Assembly: GCF_000017685.1 (NCBI RefSeq)
Contig: NC_010602.1
Coordinates: forward strand, 2,001,501-2,065,500
Length of the DNA: 64,000 bases
Reading direction: 5' to 3'
DNA from: Leptospira biflexa serovar Patoc strain 'Patoc 1 (Paris)'
GTDB taxonomy: Bacteria > Spirochaetota > Leptospiria > Leptospirales > Leptospiraceae
Part shown: positions 40,220 through 57,000 of the stretch, in pieces
Position numbering within the stretch: the first letter of the stretch is position 1
How the letters are laid out: each line of letters starts with the position of its first letter
Made by a program: the position numbers and the translations under genes
The notes under the pieces: generated by a model
Database searches by the model: none
Seen by the model: only the letters and a program-made list of their open reading frames with translations
Told to the model about the DNA's origin: nothing

Positions 40220-40528
40220 TTAGGATTTAATATCTACGGAAACTCCAGCAGGGAGTTGAAGCTTCATCAGGGCTTCGACCGTATCTTCATTCGTATTTAA
40301 AATATCGATGAGTCTCTTATGAGTTCTCATTTCAAATTGTTCTCTAGCTTTTTTATTCACGTGCGGAGAACGTAATACCGTGTAGATTTCTTTTTTCGTT
40401 GGGAGTGGGATTGGACCGGAGACAGTTGCCCCGGTCCTCTTCGCAGTCGCAACGATTTCAAAGGTTGATTGGTCAATCAACCGATGATCGAAAGCTTTTA
40501 ATTTAACGCGAATTCTTTGTCCAGCCAT
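40220..40528 (-). CDS. rpsJ: 30S ribosomal protein S10
   Basis: A 102-residue S10 starting [19 protein letters not shown] at ATG 40528; an upstream in-frame extension to 40585 runs inside tuf and lacks similarity. [39 protein letters not shown] is the family core. S10 (NusE) also takes part in transcription antitermination with NusB and couples to NusG. It is 4 bases after tuf. Confidence 0.98.
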
Positions 40529-40532
40529 TGTA

Positions 40533-41738
40533 TTACTCGACGATCTCCGCAACAACACCAGAACCAATTGTTCTTCCACCCTCACGGATAGCGAACTTCA
40601 AACCTTGGTCCATAGCAATTGGGTGAATTAGTTCGATTGACATCGTAACGTTATCACCTGGCATTACCATCTCCATTCCACCAGGAAGGTTACAAACACC
40701 AGTGATGTCAGTAGTTCTGAAGTAGAATTGAGGGCGGTAGTTGTTAAAGAATGGAGTATGACGTCCACCTTCGTCTTTTGTAAGAACGTAAACTTCTGCC
40801 TTAAACTTTCTGTGTGGAGTGATTGTACCCGGTTTCGCAAGAACTTGACCTCTTTCGATGTCTTCTTTTTTCGTTCCGCGAAGAAGAGCACCAATATTGT
40901 CTCCAGCTTCTGCTTGATCGAGTAGTTTACGGAACATTTCAATACCAGTAACAACTGATTTTGTAGTATCACGAATACCAACAATCTCGATCTCGTCGTT
41001 GATCTTAAGAACACCTTGCTCTACACGACCTGTTGCAACAGTTCCACGACCAGTAATTGAGAACACGTCCTCAACTGGCATTAGGAAAGGTTTATCAACA
41101 ATACGAGTAGGGTTTGGAACGTAAGTATCAACTGCTTCCATTAGTTTTAAAATGGATTTCATACCTAGGTCAGAATCTTCACCCTCAAGAGCTTTTAATG
41201 CAGAACCAGAGATGAAAGGTGTTTTATCACCTGGAAAGTTGTATTTGTTAAGGAGGTCTTTGATTTCCTCTTTTACCATTTCAACCATATCGTCTCTTTC
41301 ATCAGCAGCTAACATATCAGCTTTGTTGAGGTAAACCACGATGTAAGGAACACCAACTTGGCGAGCAAGTAGGATGTGTTCTTTCGTTTGTGGCATAGCA
41401 CCGTCAGTGGCAGATACTACGAGAATCGCAGCGTCCATCTGAGCAGCACCAGTAATCATGTTTTTTACATAGTCAGCGTGACCTGGACAATCTACGTGTG
41501 CATAGTGACGGTTAGGAGTTTCATATTCCTGGTGAGACGTTGCAATAGTAATCCCACGAGCCTTTTCTTCTGGCGCGTTGTCGATTTGGTCATAAGCAAT
41601 CGCTTTGTTTTTTCCACCTACTAACTTCGCAAGCGTTGTTGTGATTGCTGCCGTTAGGGTTGTTTTACCGTGGTCAACGTGACCAATTGTTCCGATGTTT
41701 AAGTGTGGTTTTGAACGGTCAAATTTTTCTTTAGCCAT
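40533..41738 (-). CDS. tuf: Elongation factor Tu
   Basis: A 401-residue EF-Tu delivering aminoacyl-tRNA to the ribosome. G1 GHVDHGKT (19-26), [22 protein letters not shown] and NKAD motifs are all present; domains 2 and 3 follow with the C-terminal RTIGSGVV ending. It is the only tuf copy in the window. A GAGGAG lies 13 bases before the ATG, further than usual. Confidence 0.98.
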   Translation of the reverse strand: MAKEKFDRSKPHLNIGTIGHVDHGKTTLTAAITTTLAKLVGGKNKAIAYDQIDNAPEEKARGITIATSHQEYETPNRHYAHVDCPGHADYVKNMITGAAQMDAAILVVSATDGAMPQTKEHILLARQVGVPYIVVYLNKADMLAADERDDMVEMVKEEIKDLLNKYNFPGDKTPFISGSALKALEGEDSDLGMKSILKLMEAVDTYVPNPTRIVDKPFLMPVEDVFSITGRGTVATGRVEQGVLKINDEIEIVGIRDTTKSVVTGIEMFRKLLDQAEAGDNIGALLRGTKKEDIERGQVLAKPGTITPHRKFKAEVYVLTKDEGGRHTPFFNNYRPQFYFRTTDITGVCNLPGGMEMVMPGDNVTMSIELIHPIAMDQGLKFAIREGGRTIGSGVVAEIVE

Positions 41739-41787
41739 TGTTAGAATCTACTCCTCAATCGTGGTGCAAGACCCGATATTCGGTTCT

Positions 41788-43719
41788 TTACTCCTTTAGA
41801 ACTGCATAAAATTCAGAGGTAAAAGCAGTCCTTTCCCAAGAAATGCCAATCCCTTTGGTCATGTTTCTAAGAGCCCCTGAAAAGCCAAGCAGGTTTTGGG
41901 CCGGTGCATTGGCTTTTAAGTGACTCTTCCCTGCCACAGCCTCAATGATGGAAACCACCTTTGCGTCCCTGCGACTTAGATCAGAAAGAACTACACCTAA
42001 GTGGTCTGAGTCTACCATCACTTCAATTTCAGTGAGGGGACCAACCAAATATGTGTTTGACGGAAAACATTCCTTCACTCCCGCAAGTATTGCTACTTTG
42101 AGAAGAGTGAGAGTGGTTTGTAAGTCTCCCTTCGGCATCTCATAAGAGAGAATACGAAGCCTAAGACCACAAACTTCCTCACCGTAAAACCCGTGTAAGC
42201 AGGCTTCCTTAAAGGACATTTCTATCGAATTTTTTACTTCTTCCGGAAGACTTACCTCGAAGGCAATTTGCTTCGAAAAATCGGCAGTATCTTCCAGGAC
42301 TGCGATGAGCGTGCCGCTTGACTTTTGGTCTTCAAAGGCACGATGCTCTAGGGCAACCTTATGAGACATTTTTTTAAAAAGCTCTAATTTGGCAATGTTT
42401 ATCGAACTAAAAGTGAGTTTTTTTTCTGTTTTCCCGGAAATTCGTTTGATCCCAATTTCCAAATGGAGTTCCCCTCGCCCAAAGAGGACAATTTGTCCTG
42501 TATCTTCCTTGATTGCCGTCTGATACCCCGGGTCTTCCCACACGAGTTCCTCTAGGCGACATAACCAAAACTCTTTGTCCGAGGATTCTTCCGGTTCAAT
42601 CACAAGAGAAAAGGGACTTGGGGAACGTTGGTCTTTTTGGTTCTCGTTTCCTATTCCCTGAACATTCCGTAAGGCAACGGGCTCACCTGGATACAGAAGA
42701 AAACGTTCATTGTGTTTCAAGAGGACAAGTTTTCCCTTATGGATCTCTTGGGTTGTTTCTTCCGTCTCCGGGTCGATGAATTGGAAAAGACCAGCGTTCG
42801 AAGCGTTCGGAGGCAAAGGAACGGATTGGAGAAAGGTTTCCGTCATGGAAAGAAGGTCTAATTCGCTCAAATCCTTTAGTGGATACACAACGGCATAAGG
42901 ACCAATTCCCTCCGCCATCCTTCGGGATAAAACAAGTAGAGGATAGGCCAATGGGATTATGTCAGTTGGAACTTTGGGATTTGTCCAAAGGAGGAGGTCT
43001 AAAAGTTCCCGAACCCCTTCCCCTGTTTTAGCAGAACCTCCATACACAGGAAAAAGTTTTCCGGATTTGGGACCATCCTTCAAACCGATCCTCGCAAAAT
43101 CTGCCGAAGACGAAGATTGGCTCCAAGAAGAAATCAAAAGTTCATCATTCCAAGAGAGAAGTTCCTCATCCACCTTCTTCGCAAAAGAATGAGAATGGTT
43201 TAGATAGTATTCTAATGCTCCTGACTCTGTTTTTTGAAATAGGCAAACAGGTGCCACACCTAAAATTTCCTCGAGGGACACCAGCGTGTCCAAGTATTCA
43301 TCACCAAATCGGTCCAGTTTGTTAATAAAAAAGACAATGGGCACACTTGCCTTTCGCAGTTCTTCTATCACGAGTCGTGCCTGCGATTGTACCACTGTAC
43401 CTGCTTCCAAAACCACAACCGCTGTTTCCATCGCAGGGAGAAGATCCGTGACTTGGTTTCGAAAGTCAATATGACCGGGCGTGTCTACTAATTGGATTTG
43501 GAATGTCCCGAAGTCGGTTTGCCAAGGTAAGGAATGGAAAGTGGTTCGAATGGAAATCCCACGTTCAATCTCCTCTTGTAAAGAATCCGATTCCGTATTT
43601 CCATCTTCAATGGAACCCACCGCCGAAATTTTTCCAGACTCATATAATATCCGTTCGGTGAGGGTAGTTTTTCCCGAATCAATGTGTGCAAAAATTCCTA
43701 CTGTTCGGTAATATTTCAT
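41788..43719 (-). CDS. Divergent EF-G-like GTPase at the fusA position
   Basis: A 643-residue translational GTPase of the EF-G/TetM superfamily. G motifs look active: AHIDSGKTT (11-19), ERGISIRTT (52-60), DTPGH (79-83) and NKLD (133-136). The C-terminal part has an EF-G domain V-like VGPLTEIEVMVDSDHLGVVLSDLSRRDAKV and GFSGALRNMTKGIG. It is shorter than standard EF-G (about 700 aa), close to ribosomal-protection proteins (about 640), and domain IV lacks the usual tip loops. It sits where fusA belongs but behind a strong terminator and with no clear Shine-Dalgarno at ATG 43719. It may be an EF-G paralogue; whether a standard EF-G exists elsewhere cannot be seen. Confidence 0.85.
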   Translation of the reverse strand: MKYYRTVGIFAHIDSGKTTLTERILYESGKISAVGSIEDGNTESDSLQEEIERGISIRTTFHSLPWQTDFGTFQIQLVDTPGHIDFRNQVTDLLPAMETAVVVLEAGTVVQSQARLVIEELRKASVPIVFFINKLDRFGDEYLDTLVSLEEILGVAPVCLFQKTESGALEYYLNHSHSFAKKVDEELLSWNDELLISSWSQSSSSADFARIGLKDGPKSGKLFPVYGGSAKTGEGVRELLDLLLWTNPKVPTDIIPLAYPLLVLSRRMAEGIGPYAVVYPLKDLSELDLLSMTETFLQSVPLPPNASNAGLFQFIDPETEETTQEIHKGKLVLLKHNERFLLYPGEPVALRNVQGIGNENQKDQRSPSPFSLVIEPEESSDKEFWLCRLEELVWEDPGYQTAIKEDTGQIVLFGRGELHLEIGIKRISGKTEKKLTFSSINIAKLELFKKMSHKVALEHRAFEDQKSSGTLIAVLEDTADFSKQIAFEVSLPEEVKNSIEMSFKEACLHGFYGEEVCGLRLRILSYEMPKGDLQTTLTLLKVAILAGVKECFPSNTYLVGPLTEIEVMVDSDHLGVVLSDLSRRDAKVVSIIEAVAGKSHLKANAPAQNLLGFSGALRNMTKGIGISWERTAFTSEFYAVLKE

Positions 43720-43730
43720 ATTGGTGTGTT

Positions 43731-43760
43731 AAAACAAAAAAGCCAGGTTTCCACCTGGCT
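43731..43760 (-). terminator. Intrinsic terminator between rpsG and the EF-G-like gene
   Basis: Minus-strand RNA forms a perfect 8-bp stem AGCCAGGT with a GGAA loop and ACCTGGCT, followed by TTTTTTGTTTT. It lies 29 bases after the rpsG stop and only 12 bases before the EF-G-like ATG. It should uncouple or attenuate the downstream genes. Confidence 0.85.
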
Positions 43761-43789
43761 CATCAATGTTTGGAATCGATTGGATACTA

Positions 43790-44263
43790 CTACCAGCGGT
43801 AGTGAGAGAATGCCTTGTTGGCATCTGCCATCTTTCTGATATCTTCTTTTTTCTTGATCGCAGATCCTGTGCCTTTTTGAGCTTCCATAAATTCTGCAGC
43901 CAATTTATTTTTCATAGATTTTTCGTTTCTACCACGGCTGTATTTGATCAGCCATCGGATTCCGAGGGCAAGTCTTCTTTCCGGACGAACTTCGATTGGT
44001 ACTTGGTATGTCACACCACCCACACGGCGGGATTTCACTTCCACTTGTGGTTTTGCATTTTCCAAAGCTTCTTGGAAAACAGCAAACGGATCTTGTCCTG
44101 TTTTTTTCGCAATGACTTCTAATGCATCGTAGAACACAGATTCAGCGACACTTTTTTTACCATCTACCATCAGGCAGTTGATGAATTTCGAGATCACTTT
44201 GTCGTTGTATTTTGGATCGCCTTCGATGTGGCGCGGTTCAACTTTTCCTCTTCTTCTAGACAT
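43790..44263 (-). CDS. rpsG: 30S ribosomal protein S7
   Basis: A 157-residue S7: RRRGKVEPRHIEGDPKYNDKVISKFINCLMVDGKKSVAE at the start and the beta-hairpin GGVTYQVPIEVRPERRLALGIRWL. S7 nucleates the 30S head and contacts E-site tRNA; in E. coli it represses the str operon. It follows rpsL by 14 bases and precedes a terminator. Confidence 0.98.
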   Translation of the reverse strand: MSRRRGKVEPRHIEGDPKYNDKVISKFINCLMVDGKKSVAESVFYDALEVIAKKTGQDPFAVFQEALENAKPQVEVKSRRVGGVTYQVPIEVRPERRLALGIRWLIKYSRGRNEKSMKNKLAAEFMEAQKGTGSAIKKKEDIRKMADANKAFSHYRW

Positions 44264-44277
44264 ATACCTTTCTCCGA

Positions 44278-44652
44278 TTACGCTTTAGGACGCTTCGCGC
44301 CGTATTTAGAACGTCCTTTGCGACGTTTGTCCACACCGAGTGTATCCAGTGTTCCACGAATGATATGATAACGAACCCCTGGTAAATCTTTTACCCTTCC
44401 CCCACGAATGAGAACCACGTTGTGTTCTTGGAGGTTATGGCCTTCGCCCGGAATATAAGCAGTCACTTCGATCCCCGTTGTCAAACGAACCCTTGCCACT
44501 TTACGAAGTGCCGAGTTCGGTTTTTTAGGAGTGAAAGTCATTACCCGTGTGCAAACACCACGTCTTTGTGGGCATGCTTTTAGAGCGGGAGATTTAGTTC
44601 TTTTCTTTTGGTCTTCTCTTCCAATGCGGATGAGCTGGTTAATTGTAGGCAT
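44278..44652 (-). CDS. rpsL: 30S ribosomal protein S12
   Basis: A 124-residue S12 in the decoding centre: [26 protein letters not shown] and [13 protein letters not shown]. Lys43 and Lys88, where streptomycin resistance usually arises, are both the sensitive wild-type lysines. AAGGA lies five bases before the ATG. Upstream is a 147-base structured spacer after rpoC. Confidence 0.98.
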   Translation of the reverse strand: MPTINQLIRIGREDQKKRTKSPALKACPQRRGVCTRVMTFTPKKPNSALRKVARVRLTTGIEVTAYIPGEGHNLQEHNVVLIRGGRVKDLPGVRYHIIRGTLDTLGVDKRRKGRSKYGAKRPKA

Positions 44653-44679
44653 TCGATTCCTTCTTCTACTTCTCTTTTT

Positions 44680-44783
44680 AAAAAAATAATGACGTTTTCG
44701 TCCAAAATTCCAGACAGGGACATTTTGTAAACGAAAACATGTTTTTGTCCCTTGAAACCATCCAAAATTGGAATGGTTTCAAG
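44680..44783 (-). promoter_or_regulatory. Structured rpoC-rpsL spacer, possible r-protein leader
   Basis: Minus-strand RNA shows an 11-bp perfect hairpin (CTTGAAACCAT/ATGGTTTCAAG, 44751-44783), then a GGGACA/TGTCCC hairpin (44717-44751) whose loop GTTTTCGT (44731-44738) is exactly complementary to ACGAAAAC (44694-44701), allowing a pseudoknot. The latter overlaps a short GACG-AAAA-CGTC hairpin followed by ATTATTTTTTT. The alternatives could form a switch ahead of rpsL; this is inference from base pairing by eye. Confidence 0.5.
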
Positions 44784-44799
44784 CAATTACGATTGTTGA

Positions 44800-49101
<4,302 letters not shown>

Positions 49102-49115
49102 ACTTTTTCCCTTCC

Positions 49116-52802
<3,687 letters not shown>

Positions 52803-52849
52803 GGAATACTCTCCCTAGAGACGTCAAAATAATAGATGGTATGATAAAC

Positions 52850-52890
52850 GAAAAAATAGAGGTGGGGACGCCTACGGCCTCCCTGCCTCT
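52850..52890 (-). terminator. Terminator/attenuator between rplL and rpoB
   Basis: Minus-strand RNA folds as AGAGG, CA, GGGA, G, GCC, GTA loop, GGC, G, TCCC, CA, CCTCT, with outer 5-bp and inner stems, followed by ATTTTTT. It sits in the 125-base spacer after rplL. A partial terminator at this place is known in E. coli, where it sets the ratio of L7/L12 to polymerase. Confidence 0.75.
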
Positions 52891-52927
52891 AAGTTTTTGA
52901 AGACTGGGTTTAAAAATTGGCAACCGA

Positions 52928-53311
52928 TTAACCGGCAGCAGCAACTTCTACTTGAGCCCCAACACCTTCGAGTTTTTTCTTAATATCAGCAGCTTCGTCT
53001 TTAGAAACCCCTTCTTTCACTGATTTTCCACCAGCTTCTACAAGAGTTTTCGCATCTGCCAATCCAAGACCAGTGATTTCGCGAACGAGTTTAATAACGT
53101 CGATCTTTTTGTCACCGTGTGCTTTCAAGATAACATTGAAAGTTGCTGGTTCTTCAGCAGCAGCAGCGCCACCACCTGCACCCGCAACAGCCGCTACCGC
53201 AACCGGTGCAGCAGCAGAAATCCCGAATTTCTCCTCCATCTTTTTCACTAGGTCAGCAGCCTGAACTAATGTAAGACTTCCAATTTGTTCTAATAGCGCG
53301 TCAACAGACAT
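52928..53311 (-). CDS. rplL: 50S ribosomal protein L7/L12
   Basis: A 127-residue stalk protein: an N-terminal dimerisation helix region ([30 protein letters not shown]), an alanine/glycine-rich hinge (about 33-52), and the C-terminal domain with [35 protein letters not shown] that recruits GTPase factors. It is 35 bases after rplJ and precedes the attenuator before rpoB. Confidence 0.98.
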   Translation of the reverse strand: MSVDALLEQIGSLTLVQAADLVKKMEEKFGISAAAPVAVAAVAGAGGGAAAAEEPATFNVILKAHGDKKIDVIKLVREITGLGLADAKTLVEAGGKSVKEGVSKDEAADIKKKLEGVGAQVEVAAAG

Positions 53312-53346
53312 CTATATTCTCCTTATCCTACTAATCACTATGATTA

Positions 53347-53880
53347 CTAATTGCCGTTTTTCTCGGCTACAGCATTGATGGCGCGTGCCAATGATGCCAT
53401 GATTTGATTGATTCCAGAAGCAATTTGCGTCGCAGGAGCATTGATCCCACGAGCCACTTGCGCGAGAAGTTCTTGTTTGGACGGAAGTCCAGCAATCGCC
53501 TCTACTCCAGATTTTCCCAAAACCTCACCGTCCATATAGCCGGTTTTGATTTCGAGTTCCTTCTTATCTTTTGCAAAGTCCTTACAAACCTTCGCTACTG
53601 CTGGAAGTGCATCCAGAGAGAAAATTGCTGCAAGGGGGCCTTTGTAAACATCCCCAAAATCAATGGAGTTGTTTTTATGTTCAGAAGACTCTTTTAATGC
53701 ACGGAGGAACAGGTTGTTTTTAATCACCTTCATCTCCGATCCTTCTTTGCGAAGCTTCGCACGAAGGTTGGACATATCTTCAACAGTTAAACCACTGTAA
53801 GATGCTAAAATAAAGTTAGGTCGTTTTTCCAAACGAGTCTTTAGTTCTGTTACTGCTTCAATTTTAGATGGATTTGCCAT
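53347..53880 (-). CDS. rplJ: 50S ribosomal protein L10
   Basis: A 177-residue L10 with [47 protein letters not shown] at the N-terminus for rRNA binding and a C-terminal helix for L12 dimers. Only 12 bases separate it from rplA, so the long L10-binding leader known in E. coli is not present here. Confidence 0.97.
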   Translation of the reverse strand: MANPSKIEAVTELKTRLEKRPNFILASYSGLTVEDMSNLRAKLRKEGSEMKVIKNNLFLRALKESSEHKNNSIDFGDVYKGPLAAIFSLDALPAVAKVCKDFAKDKKELEIKTGYMDGEVLGKSGVEAIAGLPSKQELLAQVARGINAPATQIASGINQIMASLARAINAVAEKNGN

Positions 53881-53892
53881 GTTTCTTACTCG

Positions 53893-54585
53893 TTATATGT
53901 TCGCGTTTACTAGTTCTTTTACATCGACTTTTACGCCGATTCCCATCGTTGCCGCAACAGAGAAAGACTTTAAGTAGTCACCCTTCGCATCAGAAGGTTT
54001 GTCTTTCATAAGGGCAGCCACAACCGCATTGATGTTGTCAGAAAGTTTGTCGTCAGAGAAGGAACATTTTCCCACTCCCAAGTGAACCACTCCCCCTTTG
54101 TCAGGGCGGTATTCAATTCGACCCGCTTTGAGTTCTTTCACTGCTTTGGAAACATCAGTTGTCACAGTTCCTGCTTTTGGTTTTGGCATAAGGCCTTTAC
54201 GACCAAGGACAGGTCCAAGTTTACCCACTTCCTTCATCATATCAGGAGTTGCCACACAAGCATCAAAATCAGTCCAACCACCGGATACTTTCTCGATTAA
54301 GTCCATATCCCCAACAAAGTCAGCACCCGCTTCCCTTGCTTCGTTTTGTTTGTCTCCTTTGCAGAAAACCAAAACTTTGATCGTTTTTCCAGTTCCATGC
54401 GGAAGAGAGATTGTCCCTCTTACGTTTTGGAGAGATTTATAATTGATTTTTGTCGAGATCTCTAAAGTTCCGTCGAACTTTGAGTAACTGGTCGCTTTCG
54501 CTAAACCGACTGCCTCACCAAGGGTATAAGCCTTTGTGCGATCGACTTTTTCTTTGAGTTGGATGTACTTTTTGCCGCGTTTCAT
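53893..54585 (-). CDS. rplA: 50S ribosomal protein L1
   Basis: A 230-residue L1 starting MKRGKKYIQLKEKVDR; an in-frame upstream start at 54651 runs into rplK and is rejected. FDGTLEISTKINYKSLQNVRGTISLPHGTGK and GPVLGRKGLMPKPKAGTV mark the family. L1 forms the movable stalk that handles E-site tRNA. Confidence 0.97.
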   Translation of the reverse strand: MKRGKKYIQLKEKVDRTKAYTLGEAVGLAKATSYSKFDGTLEISTKINYKSLQNVRGTISLPHGTGKTIKVLVFCKGDKQNEAREAGADFVGDMDLIEKVSGGWTDFDACVATPDMMKEVGKLGPVLGRKGLMPKPKAGTVTTDVSKAVKELKAGRIEYRPDKGGVVHLGVGKCSFSDDKLSDNINAVVAALMKDKPSDAKGDYLKSFSVAATMGIGVKVDVKELVNANI

Positions 54586-54610
54586 GACTTCGGTTCCCGT
54601 TTCTTTATGA

Positions 54611-55036
54611 TTACTCGACGTTAACACCCATGGAACGGCATGTTCCAGCAATGATTTTCACTGCTGCATCCATATCGTTTGCATTGAGGTCTTCCATCTT
54701 CGTTTTTGCTATTTCTTCAAGTTGTGCGCGTTTGATTGTTCCCACTTTCACAGTGTGTGGAGTGGCTGATCCGCCTTGTAAACCAAGAGCCTTCATCACA
54801 AGAAGAGCTGCTGGAGGGGATTTGGTGACGAAAGTAAAACTTCTGTCTGAATAAACAGTGATCACCACTGGGAGTTTGAGTCCCATTTGGTTTTTCGATC
54901 TTTCGTTGAACTGTTTACAAAATTCCATAATGTTCAGTCCGGCCTGACCTAACGCAGGACCTACCGGAGGAGCTGGGTTTGCTTTCCCTGCTTCTACTTG
55001 GAGTTTAATTTGTTTTACTACTTTCTTTGCAGCCAT
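54611..55036 (-). CDS. rplK: 50S ribosomal protein L11
   Basis: A 141-residue L11 with [36 protein letters not shown], the proline-rich thiostrepton-site segment, and a C-terminal rRNA-binding domain ending [12 protein letters not shown]11 shapes the GTPase centre and is needed for RelA activation. It follows nusG by 39 bases. Confidence 0.98.
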   Translation of the reverse strand: MAAKKVVKQIKLQVEAGKANPAPPVGPALGQAGLNIMEFCKQFNERSKNQMGLKLPVVITVYSDRSFTFVTKSPPAALLVMKALGLQGGSATPHTVKVGTIKRAQLEEIAKTKMEDLNANDMDAAVKIIAGTCRSMGVNVE

Positions 55037-55075
55037 CTCGTTTCAAGTTCCTTACTAAAAGTCAATCTACCAGTT

Positions 55076-55630
55076 CTATTGTTCCGATTTTACCTGGAGG
55101 TAATCCAACTCCACGGGAGTGGATCTTCCGAAAATTTCGACTCGAACACGAAGCCTTCCCTTATCAGGAAAAATTTCGTCCACAAGTCCTGTGAAATTCG
55201 CAAACGGACCATCTATAATTTTCAATGTTTCGCCCACTTTGAAGAGGAAACGTGGTCGTGATACTTCTTCCGACTCCACATTCCCCACATCACTGAAAAG
55301 ATTTTTGATCTCATCCAGTGAAAGTGGTTCCGGACCTTTTCCTTTTCCGCCTACAAACGTAGACACAGAAGGTAAGTTCTGGATTTTAAATCGAAGGTCA
55401 TCCGTCATGTTCATCTCAACAAGAACATAACCCGGCATGAGTTTTTTCTTGGTGACCTTCTTTTTGCCGTTTTTCATTTCGGCAACTTCCATCGATGGAA
55501 TTTTTACCGAAAAAATTTGGTCTTCCAGTTTTTGTTGTTGGACCATCTTTTCAATGTTTGTTTTCACCTTATTCTCGTGACCGGAATAAGTCTGAAGCAC
55601 ATACCATTTTTTATCTAAAGAATCGCCCAC
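55076..55630 (-). CDS. nusG: Transcription antitermination/pausing factor NusG
   Basis: A 184-residue NusG: an NGN domain (KWYVLQTYSGHENKVKTNIEK, MPGYVLVEMNM) and a C-terminal KOW domain (FKVGETLKIIDGPFANFTGLVDEI). NusG binds the clamp of RNA polymerase and links it to the ribosome through S10. It lies 9 bases after secE. Confidence 0.97.
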   Translation of the reverse strand: MGDSLDKKWYVLQTYSGHENKVKTNIEKMVQQQKLEDQIFSVKIPSMEVAEMKNGKKKVTKKKLMPGYVLVEMNMTDDLRFKIQNLPSVSTFVGGKGKGPEPLSLDEIKNLFSDVGNVESEEVSRPRFLFKVGETLKIIDGPFANFTGLVDEIFPDKGRLRVRVEIFGRSTPVELDYLQVKSEQ

Positions 55631-55639
55631 TACTCTTAC

Positions 55640-55828
55640 CTATGTTCCTAATGCCCAGAACCACTTTAACAACTTCAGGAAAACAAAATCCGAAGCTGAT
55701 AAAAATAGGGAAAAGATAAATACTGTAACTAGGACTACAACGGTAGAACTCACTACTTCTTGGCGCGTAGGCCAATGTACTTTTTCAAGTTCTGCTTTAC
55801 ATTCCTGAATGAAACTCGTAGCTTTCAT
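55640..55828 (-). CDS. secE: Preprotein translocase subunit SecE
   Basis: A 62-residue SecE with a short amphipathic region [18 protein letters not shown] ([17 protein letters not shown]) and one membrane span ([17 protein letters not shown]). Single-span SecE is the usual non-enteric form and clamps SecY. It follows tRNA-Trp and precedes nusG. Confidence 0.95.
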   Translation of the reverse strand: MKATSFIQECKAELEKVHWPTRQEVVSSTVVVLVTVFIFSLFLSASDFVFLKLLKWFWALGT

Positions 55829-55869
55829 TGATCCTTGTCCTGTTCTCTAATTCTATATATTCTGTAGTC

Positions 55870-55943
<74 letters not shown>

Positions 55944-55949
55944 AATACA

Positions 55950-56023
<74 letters not shown>

Positions 56024-56070
56024 ACGTTTCCCACCCAAGCGCGGGTTTCCAAGCGAGGCTAGGTTTTTTA

Positions 56071-56099
56071 CACTATTTTAAATGAGGCTCATTGGTCAA
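56071..56099 (-). promoter_or_regulatory. Possible promoter of the tRNA-Thr-to-rpl transcription unit
   Basis: On the minus strand TTGACC (56094-56099) and ATAGTG (56071-56076) are 17 bases apart, about 50 bases before tRNA-Thr. The -35 is identical to that before tRNA-Lys; the -10 is weaker. The rest of the 56022-56234 gap shows no further clear element. Confidence 0.4.
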
Positions 56100-56234
56100 T
56101 GGAAAATGAGTTTATTTCCTGGAAATGGTAAAAAAACAGGAAAATTGGTGAAATTCCTGTGTGATTTTAGTTGTGGATTTCCCGGTTCGATAATAGAACC
56201 ATGTGGGAAACACCCACCGCATAAGGAATGATTC

Positions 56235-56927
56235 GTGGCGAAACCGTTTGTAGAATTAGAAGCACAAATACCCGATTTAGTAAAGGCAAAATCGAAAATC
56301 GTCGTCCGTTCCTCACGGATGAATCGCCAACTCGAACAATATGTTTTAGGTCTCATCACGAACATCCTTTCGGAAGTGGGCCAATCCCAATTTGTTGAGA
56401 TGCTATATACCATCTCAAAAGAGCTCACGATCAACGGAATCAAAGCGAACCAAAAACGAGTTTTTTTTGAAGACGAAGGGCTCGACATCACCGATGAAAC
56501 AGATTATTTTAAAGGGATCAAAGAATACTCAAAAAAATTCTCGGAAAAGATGGCTGATGAATATGGGAAACGTTGCCTGGCCCGTGGTGTCTATGTGCAA
56601 ATCAAATTCCATTATTGTTTGGACGGCCTTCTAGTCGAAGTGACAAACAATACTCCCGTCATCAAAACAGAAGAAGTTCGGATGCGGGAAAAAATGAAGA
56701 AGTCCATGGGTTATAATGACATCGCTGAATTTTATATGGACAATATGGACAATACCGAAGGCGCAGGACTTGGGATTGCTCTCATCATGATCCTTCTGAA
56801 AAACGAAGGAGTTGATCCCAATTTATTTCGGATCATCACACATGCTGACCGCACCGTTGCTAGGGTTGAAATCCCATTTAACGATAATTATGTGTCGTTT
56901 CGAAGCGCAGAACTTGCGGAAATTTAA
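56235..56927 (+). CDS. GHKL-type ATPase, possible anti-sigma/switch kinase or orphan HATPase
   Basis: A 230-residue protein with a GTG start preceded by AGGA at seven bases. ELTINGIKAN (about residues 63-72) resembles the N-box of histidine-kinase-like ATPases and EGAGLGIALIMILL near residue 175 a G2 box, so an ATP-binding Bergerat fold is likely. There is no HisKA dimerisation domain or H box, and no sensor or membrane segment. That could be an anti-sigma-factor kinase or a stand-alone ATPase of unknown partner. It faces away from the ribosomal cluster and is followed by a reductase gene. Confidence 0.75.
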   Translation: MAKPFVELEAQIPDLVKAKSKIVVRSSRMNRQLEQYVLGLITNILSEVGQSQFVEMLYTISKELTINGIKANQKRVFFEDEGLDITDETDYFKGIKEYSKKFSEKMADEYGKRCLARGVYVQIKFHYCLDGLLVEVTNNTPVIKTEEVRMREKMKKSMGYNDIAEFYMDNMDNTEGAGLGIALIMILLKNEGVDPNLFRIITHADRTVARVEIPFNDNYVSFRSAELAEI

Positions 56928-57000
56928 TTCGTAATTCCACCTCCCCTACTCTCCTAGATTTGTATCGACCTAGTGTCCACCCTTTTTGAAACTGGTGGAC

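Noticed and set aside
40529..40585. Longer rpsJ start
   Set aside because: The extra 19 residues lie inside tuf and have no S10 similarity; MAGQRIRV is the normal start.
41788..43719. Tetracycline resistance (TetM) gene
   Set aside because: Size and domain layout resemble TetM, but it sits in the ribosomal cluster, shows no sign of transfer, and shares EF-G-like ends. Resistance cannot be claimed.
53881..53892. L10 autoregulatory leader before rplJ
   Set aside because: Only 12 bases separate rplA and rplJ, too few for the known leader fold.
54586..54651. Longer rplA start
   Set aside because: The extra 22 residues read across the rplK end; L1 similarity begins at MKRGKKY.
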